From Eubacterium sp. CAG:786 (GTDB lineage: Bacteria > Bacillota > Clostridia > Oscillospirales > Ruminococcaceae): 13,814 bases of DNA. The stretch spans positions 17,702 through 31,515 of the forward strand of contig HF989513.1 in assembly GCA_000432175.1 (NCBI GenBank), read 5' to 3'. This document shows positions 6,893-13,230 of the stretch, in pieces (position 1 is the first letter of the stretch; each line of letters opens with the position of its first letter). The notes under the pieces were generated by a model. The model ran no database searches and was not told the origin of the DNA. It saw nothing but the letters and a program-made list of their open reading frames with translations. Position numbers and translations under genes: made by a program.

Positions 6893-7249
6893 ACGATAAT
6901 GTGATATTCCTGATGTGCTATATTCCGACGCCGCTAATTCTGCTTGTCGCAGGACTTGTTATCTGGCGTTTTCCCGCGCCGTATGGCTCTGCGGTCGGTT
7001 ACAAGACAAAGCGCTCGTATGCCTCCGCGGAAGCATGGGATTTCGCGCAGGTCTACTGGGGCAGACTGATGACCATTATCAGCGTGCCGACGCTTGCGCT
7101 GTCAGTGTGCGCCGGCGTGGTGCAGGATAATAAAGAATGCGGACGAAAACACGGGTCTTGCCATCTGCATGGGCGTTGTGACCTTGCAGATAGTACCCAT
7201 ATTCATCAGCATAGCGATAACAGAGAACGCACTGAAAAAGAACTTTTAA
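6889..7249 (+). pseudogene. SdpI-family membrane protein, interrupted by a one-base frameshift
   Basis: The first frame encodes MNDNVIFLMCYIPTPLILLV, a helix, then WRFPAPYGSAVGYKTKRSYA followed by SAEAWDFAQVYWGRL. The GYKTKRS...WDFAQVYWG pattern is characteristic of the SdpI/YfhL C-terminal domain family. Near 7132 the frame departs from the family: continuing in it gives a hydrophilic, Cys/His-rich reading that passes through a terminator and antisense to other genes. Shifting by one base at the AATAAAGAAT run restores KNADENTGLAICMGVVTLQI, a proper last membrane helix and the end ENALKKNF with TAA at 7247-7249, eight bases before the terminator hairpin. The repaired product would be about 119 residues with three helices. 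Either this copy is broken near its end or the base is a sequencing or assembly error. In Bacillus, SdpI gives immunity to the SdpC toxin; that role here is not shown. Confidence 0.85.
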
Positions 7250-7254
7250 AGAGC

Positions 7255-7286
7255 AAAGGCGCCGTGAAAACGACGCCTTTTTGTTT
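7255..7286 (+). terminator. Terminator of the SPFH operon, possibly bidirectional
   Basis: AAAGGCG (7255-7261) pairs with CGCCTTT (7274-7280), with an inner CGT/ACG and a GAAA loop, followed by TTTTTGTTT. The symmetric A/T flanks may also end the minus-strand peptide gene transcript. Confidence 0.9.
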
Positions 7287-7304
7287 AGGGGGAACTATCC
7301 CCTA

Positions 7305-7388
7305 TCAGCAGCCGAAACCGCAGAATGCCTTGAGCATATCGCAGATCTGTGCGAAGCCTGCGCCGCATGCATTGAAAAATCTGAACAT
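7305..7388 (-). CDS. 27-residue cysteine-containing peptide, unannotated type
   Basis: A short minus-strand gene read as MFRFFNACGAGFAQ followed by ICDMLKAFCGFGC and TGA (7305-7307). It has four cysteines (residues 8, 16, 23, 27), five phenylalanines and several glycines, with only three charged side chains, so it is likely amphipathic or membrane-associated. AGGAGG stands seven bases before the ATG (7386-7388), and a promoter with perfect TATAAT lies at 7431-7460. A GGGGA/TCCCC hairpin (7289-7302) and the hairpin at 7255-7286 follow it. The combination of start, ribosome site, promoter and terminator supports a real gene. I do not recognise the family; possibilities are a regulatory or membrane peptide, a toxin, or a precursor peptide, though no modification enzyme is nearby. 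Confidence 0.65.
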   Translation of the reverse strand: MFRFFNACGAGFAQICDMLKAFCGFGC

Positions 7389-7430
7389 CTCGTTTCCTCC
7401 TGTATGTATTTCCCCGGTGGGGATAATATT

Positions 7431-7460
7431 ATTATACAGCATATGGGGGGAGCATTTCAA
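7431..7460 (-). promoter_or_regulatory. Promoter of the 27-residue peptide gene
   Basis: Minus strand TTGAAA (7455-7460), 18-base spacer, TATAAT (7431-7436). Predicted start near 7424. A small CCCC/GGGG hairpin (7412-7422) lies at the start of the transcript. The stretch 7461-7515 beyond it holds nothing else I can identify. Confidence 0.7.
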
Positions 7461-7515
7461 TGCAAAGATATTGGCACTGCGGGAAGGTCTTTCCGGGGGA
7501 TATTTCCTGAAAGCT

Positions 7516-7541
7516 AAAACCGGGGCTTTCGCTCCGGTTTT
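7516..7541 (-). terminator. Terminator of the ABC-F/exonuclease/HAD operon
   Basis: AAAACCGG...CCGGTTTT stem of 11 pairs (7516-7526 with 7531-7541, one G-U) and a four-base loop, directly after the HAD stop codon. The T run on the minus strand is short (TTTTAGCTTT), so strength is uncertain. Confidence 0.75.
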
Positions 7542-7544
7542 GTT

Positions 7545-8249
7545 TTATCTGTTTGCGAGAATGTATTCAACGGCTTCGTCAAGCGTCCCCTGCGGGTATG
7601 TAGAGACGTCAAGCTTGTCTGGGTTTTCGATGAATTCGTTCGCAAGGAACGTCCTTACGCCGAGCTTTTCAACAACCATGTCCTCGGGTACGCTGTTGCC
7701 GACCATTATGCATTCCTCGGGTTTAAGCCTGAGTTTGCCGAATATCTCTTCATAATATTTGATGTTCGGCTTGCAGAACGTGCTGTTGTCGTAGCAGGTG
7801 ACAAACTCGAAATCCTCGGGCTGCAGGTTCACCCAGCGCATTCTTGTGATGACCCCGTCCATCGGGAATATCGGGTTCGTCGCGAGCACCACGCGCATTC
7901 CGGCAGATCTGAGCTTTTCTATGAGCGGCTTTCTGTCGGGGACGTATTTCAGCGTTGCTTTCGCATTATCAAATTCGTGCGTATAGAATTCGTCGCAGGA
8001 TCTTTTGGCGTCCGGAAGCCCGGGGTTCATAGAGTTGAACGTCTCCCAGAAAGCCACGGAATTGAGCCGCGTTCCATCGTTCATTATCATTGATTTGGTA
8101 CCAGCCCAGATGGAGGTTACCGTCTGCTTGGGTTCGTATCCCATGGGGGCAAGGCGCTTGCACAGCTCCCCGAAATAAACCTTGATGAAGTCCTCCTGCT
8201 CAAAGGGCAGCAGGGTGCCGTCGAGGTCAAACAGTACTGTTTTTATCAT
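7545..8249 (-). CDS. HAD-superfamily hydrolase (phosphatase-like)
   Basis: A 234-residue HAD hydrolase. Motif I is DLDGTLL with Asp8 and Asp10, motif II is Thr124 in VVLATNP, motif III is Lys160 in CKPNIKYYEEIF, and motif IV is VGNSVPEDM with Asp190. A helical cap lies between motifs I and II (about residues 15-100), as in subfamily I phosphatases. Substrate is not predictable; sugar phosphates, nucleotides or phosphoglycolate are usual for this class. The start is set at ATG 8247-8249, which follows AAAGGAG at normal spacing and gives the usual MIKTVLFDLDGT beginning; an in-frame ATG at 8280-8282 would add 11 non-conserved residues. The gene overlaps the end of the upstream exonuclease gene by 23 bases, indicating coupled expression. 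Confidence 0.92.
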   Translation of the reverse strand: MIKTVLFDLDGTLLPFEQEDFIKVYFGELCKRLAPMGYEPKQTVTSIWAGTKSMIMNDGTRLNSVAFWETFNSMNPGLPDAKRSCDEFYTHEFDNAKATLKYVPDRKPLIEKLRSAGMRVVLATNPIFPMDGVITRMRWVNLQPEDFEFVTCYDNSTFCKPNIKYYEEIFGKLRLKPEECIMVGNSVPEDMVVEKLGVRTFLANEFIENPDKLDVSTYPQGTLDEAVEYILANR

Positions 8250-9171
8250 CAGCGTTCTCCTTTGCGGCACGGCGCTTTTCAATGGCTGCGTGCTGCTTTT
8301 CTATCTTCTTCTGGTAGGAAGCCAGCGCTTCGTCGTCGGACTTATACACGGAGCGCGTCAGCGTCCACCTGTCGGCAGAAGCGCGCTTGCATACCATCTT
8401 CACGAGGAAATCACCGTGCTCGGGGCAGGTACATATGTTGTTCTTGCGTATTATTCCCAGTGAGAGCCACTCGCCGTTGTTAAGCGGCTTGCCGCACTCG
8501 GGGCAGGGAATAACGGTGAAATGTTCGTCGGTGGTCATCCTGCGCACATCATGAACATCGCGGAATATTTCCCGGGCAATTACGGGGCGCTGTCCCGGCG
8601 ACATGCCGGAATATTCCAGCAGCCCGCGCTGCATATCCAGCTTTCTGCATACCTCATAGGTGAACCACGCGTCGTTCATGGCGTCGTGAGCCTGGGCGTC
8701 CAGCGGGATACCGAGCTTTTCAACGGCGTCTGAGAGCGACCACTGCACGCGCTCGTTGTCTATCTGGTTCTTGTATATAAGCTGCAGGTTGACGTAATCG
8801 CTGCCGTATTTCGGGTCGAAACCGTGGAGTTCCAGATTATCGGAAAGCATTGCGATATCGTCAAATCCCCAGGTGATGAACCGGAATTCCGGGGAGCACC
8901 ATTCTTTCAGCTTTGCGAATGCCTCGGGGAACGGAAGTCCCTTTGCGAGCATCGCGCTGGTTATTCCGGTGATCTTTTCCACATGACGGTTCATTTTCTT
9001 GTAGTATTTCGGCGCGACGTTTATTTTCAGCTTGTCAACGAGGTTGAAATTTTCGTCGCACTTTACCGCGCCTATCTGGATTATCTCGCCGCGGAGCAGA
9101 ACCGGCTCTTGGACGGTGTGTGCACGGTCCATTGCCTGGTTCCATTCCATATCAAGGATAATATAGTACAT
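8227..9171 (-). CDS. DEDDh-family 3'-5' exonuclease with C-terminal cysteine cluster
   Basis: A 314-residue protein with an N-terminal DEDDh exonuclease domain (residues 1 to about 180), most like the KapD/ERI-1 type. Exo I is DMEWN with Asp7 and Glu9, Exo II contains Asp104 or Asp105 (WGFDD), and Exo III has His162 and Asp167 (HDAMND). These residues would bind two metal ions and remove nucleotides from 3' ends of RNA or DNA. A C-terminal region holds Cys223-x2-Cys226 and Cys247-x-Cys249 plus His252, resembling a zinc ribbon, then a charged coiled-coil tail (about 280-305). ATG 9169-9171 follows AAGGGAG. It lies 12 bases after the ABC-F gene and overlaps the HAD gene. Its placement after a ribosome-associated ABC-F gene hints at RNA turnover, but this is only contextual. 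Confidence 0.9.
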   Translation of the reverse strand: MYYIILDMEWNQAMDRAHTVQEPVLLRGEIIQIGAVKCDENFNLVDKLKINVAPKYYKKMNRHVEKITGITSAMLAKGLPFPEAFAKLKEWCSPEFRFITWGFDDIAMLSDNLELHGFDPKYGSDYVNLQLIYKNQIDNERVQWSLSDAVEKLGIPLDAQAHDAMNDAWFTYEVCRKLDMQRGLLEYSGMSPGQRPVIAREIFRDVHDVRRMTTDEHFTVIPCPECGKPLNNGEWLSLGIIRKNNICTCPEHGDFLVKMVCKRASADRWTLTRSVYKSDDEALASYQKKIEKQHAAIEKRRAAKENADDKNSTV

Positions 9172-9183
9172 CAGTGCGCTCCC

Positions 9184-10797
9184 TTAAAGCATGAGCTTTC
9201 CGCCGACATTCTCGTGGCGCCATGCAACGAAGTCGTCGTAGCTTCCCTGACGGTCGAGGCAGCCGTTTTCGGTTATCTCAATAATGCGGTTAGCTGCAGT
9301 TTCAAGTATCTCATGGTCGTGGGAGGCAAACAGCAGGTTGCCCTTGAACTCAGACAGACCGTTGTTTACTGCGGTGATGCTCTCAAGGTCGAGGTGGTTG
9401 GTGGGTCGGTCGAGAATGAGCACGTTGCTCTGGAACAGCATCATTCTCGAGAACATGCAGCGTACCTTTTCGCCGCCGGAAAGCACGTTGACGGGCTTGA
9501 AAACATCGTCGCCGCTGAACAGCATTCTGCCCAGGAAGCCGCGCAGATAGCTTTCGGTTTCGTCCTTGGAGTACTGGCGCATCCAGTCGATGATGGAAAG
9601 CTGGCAGTTGTCAAAGAACGCGCTGTTGTCGTTCGGGAAGTAGCTTACGGAAGTCGTGGAACCCCACTTGAAGGTGCCCTCGTCCGGCTCCATTTCCTCC
9701 ATGAGTATCCTGAACAGGGTAGTGACTGCGATCTCGTTATTGCCGACGAACGCTATCTTGTCGCCCTTGCCGACTGTGAAACTTACGTTGTTCAGTACCT
9801 TTACGCCGTCTACGGTCTTGGAAAGCCCGGTTACCTGGAGAATGTCCTTGCCGACTTCGCGCTCCATATCGAACGCAATGTAGGGGTACTTTCTGGAGGA
9901 CGCAGGGAGTTCCTCGACGGTCAGCTTGTCGATAAGCTTGCGGCGCGATGTAGCCTGCTTGGACTTGGACTTGTTCGCGGAGAAGCGTGCGATGAAGTTC
10001 TGCAGTTCCTTTATCTTTTCCTCGGCGCGCTTGTTCTGCTGCTTTATCATGCGCTGAATGAGCTGTGAGGACTCATACCAGAACTCGTAGTTGCCGACAT
10101 ACATCTTTATCTTTCCGTAGTCGATATCGACGATGTGGGTGCACACGTTGTTCAGGAAGTGACGGTCGTGGGATACGACGATAACAGTACCGAAGTATTC
10201 CGCGAGGAAGTCCTCCAGCCAGGAAACGGCTTCAACGTCGAGGTGGTTGGTCGGCTCGTCCATGAGGATAATGTCGGGGTTACCGAACAGGCACTGCGCG
10301 AGAAGCACCTTTACCTTTTCGTTACCGGTGAGGGAATCCATCTTCTGGGTGAGGATCTCCTCGGGGAGACCCAGACCCTGGATAAGTTTGGAAGCGTCAG
10401 ATTCTGCCTCCCAGCCGTTGAGCTCTGCGAATTCCGCTTCAAGCTCGGAAGCGCGGGTGCCGTCCTCCTCGGAAAAGTCCTCCTTTGCATAGAGCGCGTC
10501 CTTTTCCTGCATGATGTCGTAAAGGCGCTTGTTGCCGAGTATTACGGTATCCTGCACGGTGTAGTCGTCGAATGCATAGTGATCCTGGCGCAGAACTGAC
10601 ATGCGCAGTTCCGCAGGCTTGGAAACGCTGCCCTTTGTGGGCTCGAGGTCTCCGCAGAGAACCTTTAAGAATGTGGATTTTCCGGCGCCGTTTGCACCGA
10701 TAACGCCGTAGCAGTTGCCGGCAGTGAATTTCAGGTCTACGTCCTTGAAAAGAAGCTGTCCGCCAAAGCTGACGCTTACATCAGATACTGTTATCAA
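9184..10797 (-). CDS. ABC-F family ATPase (ribosome-associated, YkpA/YbiT-like), TTG start
   Basis: A 537-residue protein with two ABC ATPase domains and no membrane segment, as in ABC-F translation factors. Domain 1 has a normal P-loop GANGAGKST (residues 34-42), signature LTGNE and Walker B MDEPTNHLD with Asp180-Glu181. A basic linker of about 70 residues (about 240-310) includes FSANKSKSKQATSRRK, the region that contacts P-site tRNA in the family. Domain 2 has signature LSGGE (439-443), but its P-loop reads GNNEIAVTT, with Val358 in the lysine position, and its Walker B reads LDRPTNHLD, with Arg464 in place of the catalytic glutamate. I choose TTG 10795-10797 because AGGAGA lies seven bases upstream and the family begins MITVSDVS. 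A promoter lies at 10847-10875; the gene heads an operon with the exonuclease and HAD genes. Antibiotic resistance cannot be concluded. Confidence 0.94.
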   Translation of the reverse strand: MITVSDVSVSFGGQLLFKDVDLKFTAGNCYGVIGANGAGKSTFLKVLCGDLEPTKGSVSKPAELRMSVLRQDHYAFDDYTVQDTVILGNKRLYDIMQEKDALYAKEDFSEEDGTRASELEAEFAELNGWEAESDASKLIQGLGLPEEILTQKMDSLTGNEKVKVLLAQCLFGNPDIILMDEPTNHLDVEAVSWLEDFLAEYFGTVIVVSHDRHFLNNVCTHIVDIDYGKIKMYVGNYEFWYESSQLIQRMIKQQNKRAEEKIKELQNFIARFSANKSKSKQATSRRKLIDKLTVEELPASSRKYPYIAFDMEREVGKDILQVTGLSKTVDGVKVLNNVSFTVGKGDKIAFVGNNEIAVTTLFRILMEEMEPDEGTFKWGSTTSVSYFPNDNSAFFDNCQLSIIDWMRQYSKDETESYLRGFLGRMLFSGDDVFKPVNVLSGGEKVRCMFSRMMLFQSNVLILDRPTNHLDLESITAVNNGLSEFKGNLLFASHDHEILETAANRIIEITENGCLDRQGSYDDFVAWRHENVGGKLML

Positions 10798-10846
10798 TTC
10801 GTTATCTCCTTTTAAAATAATTGGTTGTCTTAACACATACAATAAT

Positions 10847-10875
10847 ATTATAGCATAGTTCAGGCGCTTTTACAA
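10847..10875 (-). promoter_or_regulatory. Promoter of the ABC-F operon
   Basis: Minus strand TTGTAA (10870-10875), 17-base spacer, TATAAT (10847-10852). Predicted start near 10840, leader about 40 bases. Confidence 0.8.
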
Positions 10876-10906
10876 GCCCTAAACGTGACTTTTTCAGAGA
10901 TTGCGG

Positions 10907-10942
10907 AAACAAAAAACCACAACACATAAGTGTTGTGGTTTT
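10907..10942 (-). terminator. Terminator of the tRNA-Ser transcript
   Basis: A 13-pair stem (10913-10925 with 10930-10942, core CCACAACAC/GTGTTGTGG) with a four-base loop, followed on the minus strand by TTTTTTGTTT. Confidence 0.92.
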
Positions 10943-10944
10943 GA

Positions 10945-11035
10945 TGGCGGACAGGGAGGGATTCGAACCCTCGAACGGGTTTAATCGTTACACGATTTCC
11001 AATCGTGCGCCTTAGACCAGCTCAGCCACCTGTCC
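10945..11035 (-). tRNA. tRNA-Ser (anticodon GGA)
   Basis: A 91-base class II tRNA. Acceptor stem GGACAGG/CCTGTCC with discriminator G and an encoded CCA (10945-10947). Anticodon stem CACGA/TCGTG encloses loop TTGGAAA, giving anticodon GGA, which reads UCC and UCU serine codons. A long variable arm (ACG...CGT) is present as expected for serine tRNAs, and the T arm is GAGGG-TTCGAAT-CCCTC. It stands alone with its own promoter and terminator. Confidence 0.96.
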
Positions 11036-11088
11036 ATTTCTCACTATTGGAGATTTTGTTTTTTGTCGTATCTCTCATCGACTTGTCT

Positions 11089-11117
11089 ATTATATCACAG
11101 CCGCAAGGATTTGTCAA
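11089..11117 (-). promoter_or_regulatory. Consensus promoter of tRNA-Ser
   Basis: Minus strand TTGACA (11112-11117), 17-base spacer, TATAAT (11089-11094); predicted start near 11082, about 45 bases before the mature tRNA 5' end. Confidence 0.9.
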
Positions 11118-11179
11118 GCACTTTTTTCAAAATTATTCGAGATTTTTTTCGAAAACCTGCAGAACCGCATTCTGACGCG

Positions 11180-11207
11180 AAAAAATCCCCCGACCTGAGC
11201 CGGGGGA
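11180..11207 (-). terminator. Terminator of the branching-enzyme gene
   Basis: TCCCCCG (11186-11192) pairs with CGGGGGA (11201-11207) around an eight-base loop; on the minus strand it is followed by a T run (TTTTTTCG). Confidence 0.9.
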
Positions 11208-11219
11208 GTGGAAATGAAC

Positions 11220-13061
11220 TTATTTTTTCCTGGGGGCGCGCTTCCTGGCTGTCGTGGTGGAAGCCGTCCCGGCTGGAACGAGCTCATAATACGCCGCCGA
11301 GTACCTCGGGACGTTCAGCTTCACGCAGCCGTCTGCGCCTGCGGTGATCGTCCCGGCGTAATGCGGGGCGCAGCCTCCGTACCTGTCCTCGGTGGAGTCC
11401 AGCAGCAGCTTCAGCTTTTTGCCGGCGCCGATTTTCAGCGTGTATCCCTCCTGCAGCACGTCGGAGAAATTGAACACAGCCACCACCGGGTCACCGCTGT
11501 CGCAGCTTCTCATAATCGTATAGCAGCGGCGCAGGGGACTGTTGCAGTCCAGCCAGCGGAAGCCTTCGGAGCTGTCGTCCCATCGTGAAAGCGCGGGATT
11601 TTTGAGGTACATGCTGCAGAGCTTCTTCATGAAGTGCATAAAGCCGTCGTGCAGCGGGTACTTGAGTATATCCCAGTCCTGCTCGCGCTTTTCGTCCCAT
11701 TCGCGGAACTGCGCGATCTCGCCGCCCATAAAGTTCAGTTTCTTTCCCGGGTGAGCGTACATATACATATAGAACGCGCGAGCCTGCGGGAATTTATCGT
11801 CGTACCCGCCAGCCATTTTCTGGATTATCGTTGCCTTGCCGTGTACGTTCTCATCATGCGAAAGCGGAAGAATGTACTTTTCGCTGTAGTAATACAGCAT
11901 AGAGAATGTCAGCTTGTGGTAATGATCGACGCGCTCTCCCGGGGGTGTGCGGAAGTAATCAAGCGTGTCGTTCATCCAGCCCATGTCCCACTTGTAGTCA
12001 AAGCCGAGACCACCCTCGTCAACGGAACGCGTCACCATGGGGTAATCCGTGGAGTCCTCCGCGCAGAGTATCGCTGAGGGGTGTATCCACTTAAGACCGC
12101 GGTTCAGCGATTTCAGGAAGCGTATTCCGCAGACGTTCTCGCCGCGCGCAGGGTCGCCGTTGTAGTAGATTATACGGCTGATTGCGTCCATGCGCAGCCC
12201 GTCAAAGTGGAATTCAGACAGCCAGTAGTTGGCGGCTGACTTCATGAAGCTGCATACAGTCCCCTTGGTGAAGTCGAAGTTGCAGCTGCCCCATTCGCTG
12301 TACGCGATGTCTTTGAACTGCGACTCAAATGTCGGCGTGCCGTCGAACTGCGCCAGCGCGTAGCCGTCCACCGCGAAGTGAACGGGCACGAAATCCATGA
12401 GCACCGCGATGCCATTCTTATGGCAGGCGCTTACCAGCTTTTTCAGCCCGTCAGCCGTGCCATAACGGGAGGTCGGAGCGAAAAATCCCGTTGCCTGGTA
12501 GCCCCAGCTTTCGTCGCTGGGGTATTCGTTCAGCGGCATGAGCTCGATGCAGTTGTATCCGTGTCCCTTGCAGTATTTCACCAGGCGCGGCGCTATTTCC
12601 TCGTAGGTGTACCAGCCATTCTCGTCGTCCGGGTCGGTGCGCCAGCTTCCCAGGTGGACTTCATAGATGTTCAGCGCGTCGCCGTGCCAGGTGTAGCGGT
12701 TCTGCATCCAGTCGAGGTCGCCGAAGTCAAAATCAGTTTTCCTGATGATGGAAGCGAATTTCGGACGGAGCTCCATGCCGAAACCGAACGGGTCGCAGTG
12801 CTCAACGCATCTCCCACCGTGGTAGATCTTGTATTTGTACATGTGACCGGGCTTTGCGCTGTCAATGAACAGTTCCCAGAACTTTCCGTCCGGCGTGCGG
12901 TTGAGGTACCAGTCCTGCCAGCCGTTGAAATCACCTATGACAGAAACCCCGTCCGCATTGGGTGCAAATACCCTGAACATAGTCCCGAAGCCGTTGTAAT
13001 GCGCCCCCAGCCACTTATATGCGTCAAAGCAGTCGCCGGAGTTGAAATCACGTATATTCAA
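11220..13061 (-). CDS. glgB: 1,4-alpha-glucan (glycogen) branching enzyme, GH13, TTG start
   Basis: A 613-residue branching enzyme, which cuts alpha-1,4 glucan chains and rejoins them through alpha-1,6 links in glycogen synthesis. An N-terminal CBM48-like beta domain (about 25-100, with FRVFAPNADGVSVIGDFNGW) precedes the GH13 barrel. Diagnostic segments are IYEVHLGSW, ELMPLNEYPSDESWGYQ, GLRMDAIS with nucleophile Asp292, CAEDST with acid/base Glu335, and LPLSHDEN with Asp403, then FMGGEIAQFREWDE. The common HDEV is HDEN here. The protein ends with a Thr/Arg/Lys-rich tail (TASTTTARKRAPRKK) beyond the usual C-terminal beta domain. TTG 13059-13061 is chosen because GGAGGG lies six bases upstream and the N terminus MNIRDFNSG fits the family; the further upstream ATG has no ribosome site. 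No other glycogen gene is in the window. The promoter (13135-13163) faces the tetR promoter. Confidence 0.94.
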   Translation of the reverse strand: MNIRDFNSGDCFDAYKWLGAHYNGFGTMFRVFAPNADGVSVIGDFNGWQDWYLNRTPDGKFWELFIDSAKPGHMYKYKIYHGGRCVEHCDPFGFGMELRPKFASIIRKTDFDFGDLDWMQNRYTWHGDALNIYEVHLGSWRTDPDDENGWYTYEEIAPRLVKYCKGHGYNCIELMPLNEYPSDESWGYQATGFFAPTSRYGTADGLKKLVSACHKNGIAVLMDFVPVHFAVDGYALAQFDGTPTFESQFKDIAYSEWGSCNFDFTKGTVCSFMKSAANYWLSEFHFDGLRMDAISRIIYYNGDPARGENVCGIRFLKSLNRGLKWIHPSAILCAEDSTDYPMVTRSVDEGGLGFDYKWDMGWMNDTLDYFRTPPGERVDHYHKLTFSMLYYYSEKYILPLSHDENVHGKATIIQKMAGGYDDKFPQARAFYMYMYAHPGKKLNFMGGEIAQFREWDEKREQDWDILKYPLHDGFMHFMKKLCSMYLKNPALSRWDDSSEGFRWLDCNSPLRRCYTIMRSCDSGDPVVAVFNFSDVLQEGYTLKIGAGKKLKLLLDSTEDRYGGCAPHYAGTITAGADGCVKLNVPRYSAAYYELVPAGTASTTTARKRAPRKK

Positions 13062-13090
13062 AATAAACCCTCCGAATTGTAAAAAATAGG

Positions 13091-13119
13091 TTGACAATAC
13101 TACAAATTTACGTTATAAT
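13091..13119 (+). promoter_or_regulatory. Consensus promoter of the TetR-type gene
   Basis: TTGACA (13091-13096), 17-base spacer, TATAAT (13114-13119); predicted start near 13126, giving a leader of about 105 bases. It lies inside the predicted glgB leader. Confidence 0.85.
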
Positions 13120-13134
13120 AAATATGTTATTTTT

Positions 13135-13163
13135 ATTATATAATATAAATCTATCTTGTTCAA
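13135..13163 (-). promoter_or_regulatory. Promoter of glgB, face to face with the tetR promoter
   Basis: Minus strand TTGAAC (13158-13163), 17-base spacer, TATAAT (13135-13140); predicted start near 13128. Only 15 bases separate its -10 box from that of the plus-strand promoter. Confidence 0.75.
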
Positions 13164-13165
13164 GC

Positions 13166-13213
13166 GACAAAAAACACTGTTTGTCTATTAATAGACTATC
13201 GGCTACTTTTGTC
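13166..13213. promoter_or_regulatory. 48-bp dyad-symmetric element in the tetR leader (putative tandem TetR operators)
   Basis: The palindrome GTCTATTAATAGAC (13183-13196) sits exactly centred between outer arms GACAAAA (13166-13172) and TTTTGTC (13207-13213), with ten bases on each side. The same bases can be read as two 20-bp sites of form GAC-N14-GTC, at 13166-13185 and 13194-13213, stepped by 28 bases. It is downstream of the predicted tetR start and just upstream of the glgB -35 box. Confidence 0.6.
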
Positions 13214-13230
13214 TAGCGACGGAGGAATTT

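Noticed and set aside
7126..7140. Programmed +1 frameshifting in the SdpI-like gene.
   Set aside because: No stop codon or known slippery or stimulatory element follows the shift site; a mutation or sequence error is simpler.
7281..7517. A 78-codon plus-strand open frame with several cysteines.
   Set aside because: It starts inside the terminator T run, has no ribosome site or promoter, and is the complement of the better-supported minus-strand peptide gene.
7132..7755. Extension of the SdpI-like gene in its first frame to a 288-residue protein.
   Set aside because: The extra part crosses a strong terminator and runs antisense to two other genes, while a one-base shift restores the family C terminus.
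8824..10068. A 414-codon open frame on the plus strand.
   Set aside because: It lies wholly antisense to the exonuclease and ABC-F genes, has no ribosome site or recognisable domain, and its amino-acid mix reflects reversed codons of those genes.
12378..13082. A 234-codon plus-strand open frame.
   Set aside because: Antisense to glgB; it would end beside the tetR promoter and has no ribosome site or family features.
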